From SHZL01 sp031362985 (lineage in GTDB: Bacteria > Pseudomonadota > Gammaproteobacteria > Xanthomonadales > SZUA-36): DNA of 64,000 nt. Every line of letters starts with the position of its first letter. The first letter of the stretch is position 1. Location: NCBI GenBank assembly GCA_031362985.1, contig JANLTO010000064.1:1-64000 (forward strand), given 5' to 3'. The notes under the pieces are model-generated. The model was not told the DNA's origin and made no database searches. It was given only the letters and a program-made list of their open reading frames with translations. The translations under genes were made by a program, and so were the position numbers. Shown piece after piece: positions 18,940-27,279 of this stretch.

Positions 18940-18967
18940 ATTATATACCGATTTGTCTTTCGCACAA
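18940..18967 (-). promoter_or_regulatory. Candidate sigma-70 promoter for the Rieske gene
   Basis: On the minus strand TTGTGC (18962-18967) and a perfect TATAAT (18940-18945) are 16 bp apart, about 100 nt before the Rieske ATG. The 239-nt divergent region (18843-19081) is strikingly AT-rich compared with its surroundings. On the plus strand a second TATAAT lies at 18993-18998, about 85 nt before the amidohydrolase ATG, but without a good -35 at normal spacing. Confidence 0.45.
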
Positions 18968-19081
18968 TTAGAAAATTGCGTAATAACAGTTATATAATAT
19001 GACCCTGCATCCAGATTTGAAATATTGATTGGAACAGATAATTCTCGTTCAAGACTAGTTTGCCCACAGGACCCGAGCCAC

Positions 19082-20727
19082 ATGCGGATCAATCCGAGCC
19101 TGATCACCTTTTGCATTTGCGTACTGACGCCGCTGTCGGTTCTTGCCGCCCCGGCGGACAGCGTCTATCTGAACGGCAGCATCTACACTTCCAGCGCAGC
19201 GCAGGCCTGGGCCGAGGCCGTGGCAATCAGGGATGGCAAGTTCGCCTTCGTGGGCGATAGTACGGAGGCGGAGAAGTACATCGGGCCATCAACCCTTGTT
19301 CATGATCTCGAGGGGAGAATGGCCATGCCGGAATCCACGACGCGCACACCCACATGCTATGGGCAGGGGTAAGCGCCTTGTTTGGTTGCCGGCTGTCGCG
19401 TGGTGTGCCCCTGGAAACGGTGCTCGGCGAATTACAAAGCTGCGCAGGGAAGCAAGAAGCGCAAGATTGGCTGGTCGCGGATTCCGTATGGTCTGACCAG
19501 TTCCCGGGTGGCAGATTTCATCGTCGCTACCTGGACTCGGTTTTTCCGGACAAGCCCGTGATGTTGCTTGACGGTTCATACCATCACGCGTACCTGAACT
19601 CAAAGGCGCTGAGCATCGCAGGAATAGAGGCCACCACCCCCAGCCCTTCCGGGGGTGAGGTCGCGATAGGAGGCGACAACGAACCCACCGGTGAATTGGT
19701 GGAAACAGCCACTACCCTGGTGGCCGACTACCTGCCTCGAACAACGCACTTGCAGGAAGCCGACGCGATACGGTGGTCGAGCCAACGCCTGAGCACGTTT
19801 GGCATTACTTCGGTCCAGGAAGCCTCGGCCAACGCCGCCGTGTTGCAAGCGTTGCAGGCGGCGGATCGCGGCGCGAGCCTGCAGCAACGCGTTGCGGCGC
19901 ACATCGTTTGGGGCAGCCGGAAGTTTTCCGGGACTTCCGAGGAGTTTAATGAAAGGCTCATTGACGAGCGAAGCCGCTATGCCGGGAGCCACCTGGAGGT
20001 AGATTTCGTGAAGTTGTTTGTGGACGGTTCGCCGACACCGCCGTTCTTCACCGAAGCCACAATCGATTTGCTGACGGAAGAGGTTGCGCAGGAAAACTTG
20101 CTCATCCCCCCGGCCGTGTTGAGCCAATTGGTCACGCGGCTGGACGGCATGGGAATCAAGGTCAAGATGCATGTGGCCGGCCCCGGCAGCGCACACGTTG
20201 CGCTCGACGCGATCGACGCGGCACGAAAGGTTCATCCGCATTCGGTCATCAGACACGAGTTGGCTCATAGTGCGACATTCATTCCGTCCGATTTGCAAAG
20301 GATGGGTGCATTGAACGCGGTTGCCGAGATGTCGCCGATCATGTGGCATCTGCTGCCAAAAACAACGGGCTCGCCACCGCTGCCTGCCTGGCCGTTCAGG
20401 ACACTGCAGGAGCACGGCGTGGTTATGACCATTGGCACCGATTGGCCGGTGACCGAAGAGCCGAATGTGTTTCCTGCGCTGCAGGGGGTTCTGCAGCACG
20501 GTGACCAGTCGCTCACACTGGATGATGCTTTGAAAATGTTGACCATAAACGGCGCGATCTCACTCGGATGGGAGCAGAAGCAGGGCTCCATTGAACCGGG
20601 AAAGTCGGCCAATATGATCGTGCTGGATCGCAACCTGTTTGAAGTGCCAACGGGAGAAATCGGTGGAACTCGTGTGCTCAAAGCAGTCTTCGAGGGAAGT
20701 GTGGTGTATGAAAAGGCAGCCGATTGA
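19082..20727 (+). pseudogene. Amidohydrolase (YtcJ-like, Amidohydro_3) with single-base frameshift
   Basis: An exported metal-dependent amidohydrolase split into two frames. The first frame (ATG 19082) gives a signal peptide and the N-terminal strand domain up to GRMAMP, then shifts and stops at 19372. The second frame resumes with GIHDAHTHMLWAGVS, containing the HxH metal site, and runs to 20727 with HVAGPGSAH, IRHELAHSA and GTDWPV motifs. Restoring one G in the CCGG run at about 19328-19331 would read MPGIHDAHTH and give a protein of about 548 aa. It may be a true null mutation, programmed slippage or an assembly error. The gene lies next to the Rieske gene and ahead of MarR. Confidence 0.82.
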
Positions 20728-20799
20728 TCCCGTGGCAAAAGCAGCGCAGCGAAACTTCCTGGCGCCTTCCCGGCGTCCGTCGAGTTCGAGTTCAACACC

Positions 20800-21273
20800 A
20801 TGAAATCACCAGACCGCTTCGATCTGCTGGCCTACATTCCCTACCGGTTTGACGTGGTCATACGGCGAAGTGCGCTGTTGTTGGCCGCTCAATACCGATC
20901 GCTCGACATTACGCGACCGCAGTTTCACGTGCTTGCATTCGTCGCGACGTTTCCGGGAATTTCACCGAAAGGCATCATCACCATGACGATCATGGATAAA
21001 TCTCGCGTCACCCGCGCCATTGACGGTCTGGCGGCGAAGAAACTGCTGGTGCGTGAGGCGTGTTCCGAAGACAAGCGGGCGACCTTGTTGCGGCTGACAT
21101 CCGAGGGCGCGCGAATCTACGAAAAAATAGCTGCTATGGCGTGCAATGTGCAACGTCGATTCTGCACATCACTGAGCGAAGCAGAGCAATCCGTCCTGGA
21201 CAGAGTGCTCGTCAAGCTGGATGGCGCGCTCACTCAGCTTGAAGCTGAACACGCAGAGGACAAACGGGGCTGA
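20800..21273 (+). CDS. MarR-family transcriptional regulator
   Basis: A 157-aa winged-helix regulator of the MarR type. It has the dimerisation helix DLLAYIPYRFDVVIRRSA, the recognition region MTIMDKSRVTRAIDGLAAKKL and the wing REACSEDKRATLLRLTSEG. Family members sense phenolic or aromatic ligands and repress catabolic or efflux genes. It begins 72 nt after the amidohydrolase relic and precedes the molybdenum-enzyme operon, so ligand-responsive control of that operon is likely but unproven. Confidence 0.9.
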   Translation: MKSPDRFDLLAYIPYRFDVVIRRSALLLAAQYRSLDITRPQFHVLAFVATFPGISPKGIITMTIMDKSRVTRAIDGLAAKKLLVREACSEDKRATLLRLTSEGARIYEKIAAMACNVQRRFCTSLSEAEQSVLDRVLVKLDGALTQLEAEHAEDKRG

Positions 21274-21296
21274 TCCCGGCCGACTGCCGTTCCTGA

Positions 21297-21317
21297 TGTA
21301 CCCTTTTTGGGGTGACG
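21297..21317. promoter_or_regulatory. Candidate operator B upstream of the molybdenum enzyme
   Basis: Read on the minus strand the site is GTCACCCC, AAA, AAGGGTAC with flanking C and A. It matches site A in the left half and site C in AGGGTACA. It lies about 190 nt before the GTG start of the Mo subunit, in a 232-nt intergenic stretch with no other obvious feature. Confidence 0.4.
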
Positions 21318-21505
21318 TACTTTACACCGAAGCTCAATCATACTGCTCACCCGAATCAGTTCACAGCACGGGCCCACAGGGCTTGAGCTCGACTCGGCAT
21401 GAATTCCGGCTGCTCAAATACCGGGCTCTTGCCCACTTCAAACCGGTGGTCTGAACGGTCGACGGCCCGTCACCTGGAGCTTTTTCTGTTTGGGGGAACT
21501 GTTTA

Positions 21506-24500
21506 GTGATCTTTTCTTTCGCACTCTGGGCCCTTGCAGCGATCTTGCGACTTTATGCCTGGCGTTCAACGGAACTGCTTGGCACGATGTCCCGGAAGGA
21601 CTTCGTCGCGCAGATTCGGGTCAAGGATGGCTCACGCGGACGTTGGTACCGATTCACCGGCGGAAAGCTAAGGTCCGGCGCGGGAATTCACCCGCAGGCG
21701 GATGTGGTGATTCAGTTCAAGAACGCCCATCTGGGCTGGCAGATACTGATGAATATGTCGTCGGGCATGTTCGACTTCGCCTATGTCGTGTTGAAACCGT
21801 TCCTCGATCCGCTTCTCCTCACCAATGCCGCCAAGAATTTCGCTTTCGAAATCACCGGTCCGGACGATCTGACGCTTCATTTCACCACCATACTGAACAC
21901 CTTGCTGACGACGCACTGGAAACAGGGGGTTCGCCTCGCAAGCGGCGAGATTCGGTATGTCAATCAAACCAATGGTGGGCCGGTCTTCGTTCATGTCAAG
22001 GAAGGAAAAATCGTACGCATCACCAACATGGAGTTCGATGATACCGATGCGGGTCCCTGGAGCATCGAAGCCCGGGGAAAAGTTTTCACCCCTCCCCGCC
22101 GCACCACGATCAGCCCGCACGGTTTGGCATCGAAATCAATCGTCTATTCGAACAAGCGGCTGCTGCATCCGTTGAAGCGAGTCGATTTCGACCCGAACGG
22201 TGAGAGGAACCCGCAGAACCGCGGAAAGTCCGGCTACGTGAGAATTTCATGGGACGAAGCCCTGGATATCACCGCAAACGAAATCAAGCGCGTCAGAAGG
22301 CAGCACGGTCATGGCGCGATACTCAACAGCCACGGCTCACATCACACCTGGGGGAATATTGGCTACTATCTCAGCGCCAATATCCGCTTCATGAATTCGA
22401 TTGGCCACACCAAGATGGTGTTGAATCCGGATAGCTGGGAAGGGTGGTTCTGGGGCGCACTTCACCATTTCGGTTACACCATGAGAATGGGAACCGTCGA
22501 GCCTTATGGGCAAGTCGAGGACTGCCTGAAAGAAGCGGAACTCATCGTCTACTGGGCGTCTGACCCGGAATCGAGCTGTGGTTCTTACGCCGCCTACGAG
22601 GGAACCGTACGGCGGCAATGGGCCAGGCAACTTGGCATAGATGTCGTGCACATAGACCCCTACAAGAATGAAACCGCGTCCTGGTTGGGCGGCAAGTGGA
22701 TACCCATCATTCCAGGAACAGGCCCTGCGTTGGCGCATGCGATCGCTCACGTATGGATTACTGAGGATCTCTACGACAGGTTCTACATCGAAAACAGGAC
22801 GACCGGCTTTGCAGTGTTCCGGGACTACATCCTCGGTGTGGAAGACGGCATTCCAAAATCGGCGGAATGGCAGCAGTCCGAGACCGGCGTCCAAGCGCAT
22901 GTCGTACGCGCGCTGGCCCGAATGTGGGCAAAAAAGAAGACTTATCTGGCCGCCGGCGGCAAGGGAACGGGCTTTGGAGGCGCCAATCGCTCGGCAACGG
23001 GCGCTCAATGGGCGAGGGGCATGGTGTGCCTCATGGCGATGCAGGGCTGGGGCAGGCCGGGCGTGAACTTCGGCAACCTGACCACCGGTGCTCCGCTCGA
23101 CATGCAATTCTACTTTCCCGGCTACGCGGACGGTGGAATATCGGGCGACATGGAAGGAACAGGCGACTCGGTCCAGAACTACCAGCGCATGCCGCACCTG
23201 CCCAGCATCAACACGTCGACGCAGAAAATACCCCGTTTGAGAATCCCGGAGGCCCTGCTCGAAGGAAAAGCTGTCGGCTATCCGACGGATCCGAAGTCCC
23301 TGGAAGGACAGTTCACACCGTTCGCCTACCCGGCGCCAGGTCACTCTCCGATCAGAATGATGTACAAGTACGGCGGTTCACACTTCGGCACGACCATGGA
23401 GTCCAATCGTCTGGCAAGAGCCTACCAGACAGAGGATCTGGAGTTCGTGGTGAATCAATCGATCTGGAACGAAGGGGAGGCCAGGTTCGCGGACGTGATT
23501 TTGCCGGCCTGTACCAACTTCGAGCGAACGGATATCAGCGAATGGGGCTCTGCCGGAGGCTACGGACACCACAACTTCAATCAGCTCAATCATCGAGTCA
23601 TCACGCTGCAGCACAAGTGCATTGAACCCCTGGGCGAGTCGAAATCGGATTTTCAGATCTTCCTGGAGCTGTCGAAGCGGCTGGGGCTAAGCGCCTATTT
23701 TGCGGAGGCAAAAACCGAGATTCAGTGGTGCAGAGAGCAATTCCTGAGCTCGGATCTGGCCAAGGCCGTCTCCTGGAAGGCCTTCATGAAGAAAGGCTAC
23801 TACGTCGTTCCGCCGGAACATGACCCGAAGAACCGCGCACCGACGAGCATGCGGTGGTTCTATGAAGGCCGCAAGAAGGACGTTCCGGACCCCAGCCCCT
23901 TACCGAGTGAATACGGGGAAACCTATCTCGATGGCCTGCAGACGCAGTCGGGAAAGTTCGAGTTCGAAGCGTCCAGCCTGAAGCGGTTTGGCCAGGACCC
24001 CGAGCGTCCACCCGTGAATCGTTATATCGCGTCCTGGGAGGGTCGCAGCAGCGGGGAGATTTTTGTGCGATACCCGCTACAACTGCTGACGCCACATCCG
24101 CGCTTCAGCTTCCACACGCTGGGAGATGGCAAAGACTCGATACTCAATGACATCGAGGAACACCGTGTCCTGATAGACGGTCACTATTACTGGGTCGCGA
24201 GGATCAACTCGGCTGACGCCGCGCGACGAGGAATCGAGAATCATGATCTGGTCAAGCTTTTCAATGACCGGGGAGCTGTAATCTGTGCCGCAGCGGTCAC
24301 GGAACGGTTGATCCCCGGTGTCGTGCACAGCGCAGAGTCGTCTGCCGAATATCAGCCCATGGGTGAACCCGGCAGTTCGCCGGATATCGGCGGGTGCGTC
24401 AACATTCTGACACCGTCGCGATTCATGACCGCGAAGACATCGGGTTCGGCGCCCAACTCCTGTTTGATCGAGATGGTGAAGTTCCATCCCGGGGGACGGG

Positions 24501-24508
24501 CGCAATGA
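21506..24508 (+). CDS. SCP2-like domain fused to molybdopterin oxidoreductase, transhydroxylase/resorcinol hydroxylase family
   Basis: A 1000-aa protein starting at GTG 21506 after a GGGGG run. Residues ~1-20 form a hydrophobic anchor. Residues ~28-135 resemble an SCP2 lipid-binding domain (GRWYRFTGGKLRSGAG, then ADVVIQFKNAHLGWQ). The rest is a DMSO-reductase-superfamily Mo-bis-MGD enzyme most like the large subunit of pyrogallol-phloroglucinol transhydroxylase and resorcinol hydroxylase. Expected catalytic residues, recalled from Pelobacter as His144, Asp174 and Ser175, have equivalents at His279, Asp309 and Ser310 with the same spacing; a Tyr near 540 (YFPGYADGG) may match Tyr404. There is no N-terminal Fe-S motif, as expected for this family. 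It overlaps the Fe-S subunit by ATGA. Confidence 0.85.
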   Translation: MIFSFALWALAAILRLYAWRSTELLGTMSRKDFVAQIRVKDGSRGRWYRFTGGKLRSGAGIHPQADVVIQFKNAHLGWQILMNMSSGMFDFAYVVLKPFLDPLLLTNAAKNFAFEITGPDDLTLHFTTILNTLLTTHWKQGVRLASGEIRYVNQTNGGPVFVHVKEGKIVRITNMEFDDTDAGPWSIEARGKVFTPPRRTTISPHGLASKSIVYSNKRLLHPLKRVDFDPNGERNPQNRGKSGYVRISWDEALDITANEIKRVRRQHGHGAILNSHGSHHTWGNIGYYLSANIRFMNSIGHTKMVLNPDSWEGWFWGALHHFGYTMRMGTVEPYGQVEDCLKEAELIVYWASDPESSCGSYAAYEGTVRRQWARQLGIDVVHIDPYKNETASWLGGKWIPIIPGTGPALAHAIAHVWITEDLYDRFYIENRTTGFAVFRDYILGVEDGIPKSAEWQQSETGVQAHVVRALARMWAKKKTYLAAGGKGTGFGGANRSATGAQWARGMVCLMAMQGWGRPGVNFGNLTTGAPLDMQFYFPGYADGGISGDMEGTGDSVQNYQRMPHLPSINTSTQKIPRLRIPEALLEGKAVGYPTDPKSLEGQFTPFAYPAPGHSPIRMMYKYGGSHFGTTMESNRLARAYQTEDLEFVVNQSIWNEGEARFADVILPACTNFERTDISEWGSAGGYGHHNFNQLNHRVITLQHKCIEPLGESKSDFQIFLELSKRLGLSAYFAEAKTEIQWCREQFLSSDLAKAVSWKAFMKKGYYVVPPEHDPKNRAPTSMRWFYEGRKKDVPDPSPLPSEYGETYLDGLQTQSGKFEFEASSLKRFGQDPERPPVNRYIASWEGRSSGEIFVRYPLQLLTPHPRFSFHTLGDGKDSILNDIEEHRVLIDGHYYWVARINSADAARRGIENHDLVKLFNDRGAVICAAAVTERLIPGVVHSAESSAEYQPMGEPGSSPDIGGCVNILTPSRFMTAKTSGSAPNSCLIEMVKFHPGGRAQ

Positions 24509-25350
24509 AGAAGTGGAATCTGGTTGTTGACGTTGCAGAATGCACTAACTGCAATAATTGCTTCATCGCATGCAAGGACGAATACGTGGGGAATGAATTC
24601 CCTGGCTATTCCGCGCCACAACCACTGCACGGGCATAAATGGATCAACATTCTCAAGAAAGAGCGTGGACGTTATCCGACGGTCGATGTTGCCTACGTGC
24701 CGACCATGTGCAACCACTGCGACGATGCCCCTTGCGTGAAGCAGGGCAATGGTGCGGTGATCAAGCGCAGTGATGGAATCGTCATCATCGACCCCGACAA
24801 GGCGGTAAACAGAAAGGACATCGTAGCGTCCTGTCCTTATGGGGCCATCTGGTGGAATGACGAGTACAAAGTGCCGCAAATATGGTCATTCGATGCCCAT
24901 CTTATCGACCATGGCTGGCAACAGCCAAGGTGTGTTCAGACCTGTCCGACCGGCGCTCTGAAAGCGATCAAGGTAACGGATGCCGAAATGGGTGAAATCG
25001 CGAAATCCGAGGGGCTGGAAGCGCTACGTCCGGAATTCAATACGAAACCGAGGGTGCTCTACAAGAACCTGCATCTTTTCAACAAGGTGTTTGTCGCGGG
25101 CGAGGTGCTGGCCACTGTGGACGGCGTGATCGACTGTCTCAGCGAGGCAGCGGTCGAATTGCATTCGCAGGGAAAGCTGTTGGCATCGGCGCGGACTGAC
25201 GAGTTTGGAGAATTCAAAATCGATGGTCTCAGCCCTCGTGCCGGCGCCTGCGAGCTAAGAGTTTCGCACACCGGATTGGACCCGATAAGCATCACCTTAT
25301 CGATAGAGGAAGAGAGTGTCGTTCTGAACGCACTGATGATGAGTCGGTGA
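24505..25350 (+). CDS. 4Fe-4S electron-transfer subunit of the transhydroxylase-like enzyme
   Basis: A 281-aa iron-sulfur subunit. Ferredoxin cysteines are at 13, 16, 19 and 23 (ECTNCNNCFIAC), 69, 72 and 77 (MCNHCDDAPC), 110 (CPYGAIWW) and 143 and 147 (CVQTCPTG), consistent with three [4Fe-4S] clusters. After residue ~200 comes a beta-rich Cna/carboxypeptidase-regulatory-like domain (GVIDCLSEAAVELHSQGK to the end). That domain order is the same as in the transhydroxylase small subunit. Its ATG overlaps the large subunit stop. Three clusters suggest electrons leave to or enter from an external carrier rather than pure hydroxyl transfer; which applies is unknown. Confidence 0.88.
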   Translation: MKKWNLVVDVAECTNCNNCFIACKDEYVGNEFPGYSAPQPLHGHKWINILKKERGRYPTVDVAYVPTMCNHCDDAPCVKQGNGAVIKRSDGIVIIDPDKAVNRKDIVASCPYGAIWWNDEYKVPQIWSFDAHLIDHGWQQPRCVQTCPTGALKAIKVTDAEMGEIAKSEGLEALRPEFNTKPRVLYKNLHLFNKVFVAGEVLATVDGVIDCLSEAAVELHSQGKLLASARTDEFGEFKIDGLSPRAGACELRVSHTGLDPISITLSIEEESVVLNALMMSR

Positions 25351-25402
25351 AACCGGCTCGACCTCGACCCGATGCCCGCAACCACACGCCAGGAGAATTG
25401 CA

Positions 25403-26200
25403 TTGATCGAGCTATACCATAACGACATGTCGACATGTGCCAAGAAAGTGCGCCTCGTCCTCTCGGAAAAGGGACTGGCCTGGCAAAGTCATCACATGAA
25501 CCTGCGGGCTGGAGACACCCGAAAAGAAGATTACATCAAGAATCTGAATCCGCTGGGAGTGGTCCCGACGCTGGTCGACAATGGTGCGGTCGTCTATGAG
25601 TCGAACGTGATCATAGAGTATCTCGACGACGCCTATCCGACGCCGGCATTACGCCCCACGAGTCCGCTCGCCAGGGCGCGCATGCGCTTATGGACAAAGC
25701 AGCTGGATGAAGGAGTGCATGCAGCAACGGCCGTGGTTAGCAGCTGCATCGCTTTTCGCTATCAGCAAATGGAGGGCCGCACCGAACAGGAACTGCGGGA
25801 TTTCATTAATCTGATTCCCGATGCCGCCGCTCGCGAGCGCTCTCATGACGTGATTTTTGCGGGGGTCGAGTCGAAACTCTTTGCGCCGGCGGTTCAGCGT
25901 TTTTTGAAGCTTTTGCACGATATGGAAGCGGCATTGGCGAAGTCCGAATGGCTAGCGGATCCTTCATTTTCACTCGCTGACATCGCCTATGTTCCCTACC
26001 TTACGCGCTTGGAGCACCTGCAGATGTCAGGCCTCTACACCGGTCTTCCTCACGTCGTTTCCTGGTATGAGCGCGTCAAGGAACGGCCGAGCTACGATGA
26101 AGCACTGCGTAAGTGGTTCAACCCCAAGTACCTCGAGTTGATGCAAGAGAAAGGGAAAAAAGCCTGGCCGGCTATCGAGTCCATCATCCACAAAACCTGA
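25403..26200 (+). CDS. Glutathione S-transferase family protein
   Basis: A 265-aa protein starting at TTG 25403, supported by AGGAG eight bases upstream. The thioredoxin-fold N-domain contains YHNDMSTCAKKVRLVLSEKG, the cis-proline LGVVPTLV and the glutathione-binding ES in VVYESNVIIEYL. The helical C-domain includes FSLADIAYVPYLTRLE. It resembles GSTs of aromatic pathways, such as beta-etherases, maleylacetoacetate isomerases and reductive dehalogenases, but the exact class cannot be fixed. It follows the Fe-S subunit by 52 nt and is probably the last gene of that operon. Confidence 0.9.
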   Translation: MIELYHNDMSTCAKKVRLVLSEKGLAWQSHHMNLRAGDTRKEDYIKNLNPLGVVPTLVDNGAVVYESNVIIEYLDDAYPTPALRPTSPLARARMRLWTKQLDEGVHAATAVVSSCIAFRYQQMEGRTEQELRDFINLIPDAAARERSHDVIFAGVESKLFAPAVQRFLKLLHDMEAALAKSEWLADPSFSLADIAYVPYLTRLEHLQMSGLYTGLPHVVSWYERVKERPSYDEALRKWFNPKYLELMQEKGKKAWPAIESIIHKT

Positions 26201-26229
26201 TTGACCGTGGTGACCTGCAGAGATGGAAA

Positions 26230-26393
26230 CAGATGGCAAGCACTACCACCAGACTCTGAAGAACCCATTCCGGGGTATGGAAAATCGGCAACAGCGTTTC
26301 GGAGATTTGCCCCATCAGCCGCGCGCCGACCAGGTACAAGCCGGCCATGCGGATGACGTTGCGGCGTTTAAGCTCGTGCAGGAATCCATTCAA
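26230..26393 (-). pseudogene. N-terminal relic of an 'ELKRRNV' membrane-anchored TPR/TolB-like protein
   Basis: Starting from an ATG at 26393, the frame encodes NGFLHELKRRNVIRMAGLYL then ETLLPIFHTPEWVLQSLVVV. This is the conserved cytoplasmic start and first two membrane helices of a large gammaproteobacterial family often named adenylate-cyclase-like or TPR proteins. Homology ends abruptly near 26235 and the frame stops at 26184, inside the GST 3' end. The ~400 remaining residues are absent. A decayed fragment, not a functional gene. Confidence 0.7.
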
Positions 26394-26444
26394 TTTATAT
26401 ACTCTCGCCCGCGTGCGGGGGAGGAGTTGGGGGGCAAGAACCTC

Positions 26445-27183
26445 CTAGCGCGGCACTGTCACCTCAAACTTGATTGCCGCCAACTGCTCCGGCGCCTTGC
26501 CGATCTTCTGCAAGAATGGCAGCCAGCGCGGGTCCTGCCTGATTTTGGCGAACTGTGGCTCGACCACGATGTCGGCCACTCCCGGGTCGCGATAGAGCAC
26601 GGCCTTGGCTAGCCACCCGAACGCGCGGTCATTCTCGGGGCGGTACGCCATGACGTAGGCAATGTTGTAGGGAAAGTCCCTTTCGTACGTGCTGATCAAT
26701 TCGGCGAGCACGGCATCGGACTCGCGCTTCCTGCCAAGGGCGTGGTAGTGCATGGCCAGGCCGACCATCCCCCAGCCTTCCTGGGCTTCCATTTCCGTTG
26801 CGGCCAACGCGCCCGCCGCGTCACCCTGGAGCAACAGGGCCAGGCTAATCCGGTACTGCACGCCCAACTGGACTTGACCGCCCGGATTCAGGGGTTCACG
26901 GGCGACGGCGTATTCCCGCAGCGCAATGCTATTACAGCGCGATTTCCTGTAGGAGCGCGCTTTGCGCGCGATTATCCGAGGCTGCATCTTGCGCGCGGCT
27001 GTCGCGGGCCTGGCCCGCTCCTACCGGCAAGAACCGCTCGGCGACGAACAGGCCGATTGCCACCGCCAGCATCGCGATGATGACGTAATCAAGCCGCTTG
27101 CTGGTGACCACCCAGCCTAGCGTGAGATAAGTGACACTTACCTTGAATACGTTACGGCGTTTGAGTTCGTTGATCAGTGACAA
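26445..27183 (-). pseudogene. Second relic of the same TPR-family protein, interrupted by a REPIN
   Basis: The N-terminal part (ATG 27183) reads SLINELKRRNVFKVSVTYL, then jumps to RLDYVIIAMLAVAIGLFVAE, so the second transmembrane region has been lost in frame. After a REPIN the C-terminal TPR part appears in another frame: ALREYAVAREPLNP, GWGMVGLAMHYHALGRKRES, RDPGVADIVVEPQFAKIR and the terminal GKAPEQLAAIKFEV. The central domain is missing. Both ends are easily recognised, so decay by internal deletion is fairly recent. Confidence 0.75.
26949..27024. repeat. REPIN (pair of inverted REP elements)
   Basis: A REP unit with GTAGGAGCGCGC-TTT-GCGCGC (26949-26971) faces an inverted unit TCGCGGGCC-TG-GGCCCGC ending in CTCCTAC (27002-27024). 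The GTAGGAG heads and GC-rich palindromes match the classic Pseudomonas-type REP structure mobilised by RAYT transposases. No RAYT gene is in the window. Confidence 0.75.
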
Positions 27184-27279
27184 AGGGTGGATCCTGTTGC
27201 GGAATAGTCCGGATTAGCGCCCTTTTCTGCAGAATCCGCAAGCATCCGAAGACATGGGGTCAGGCACTTGCTGACCAGG

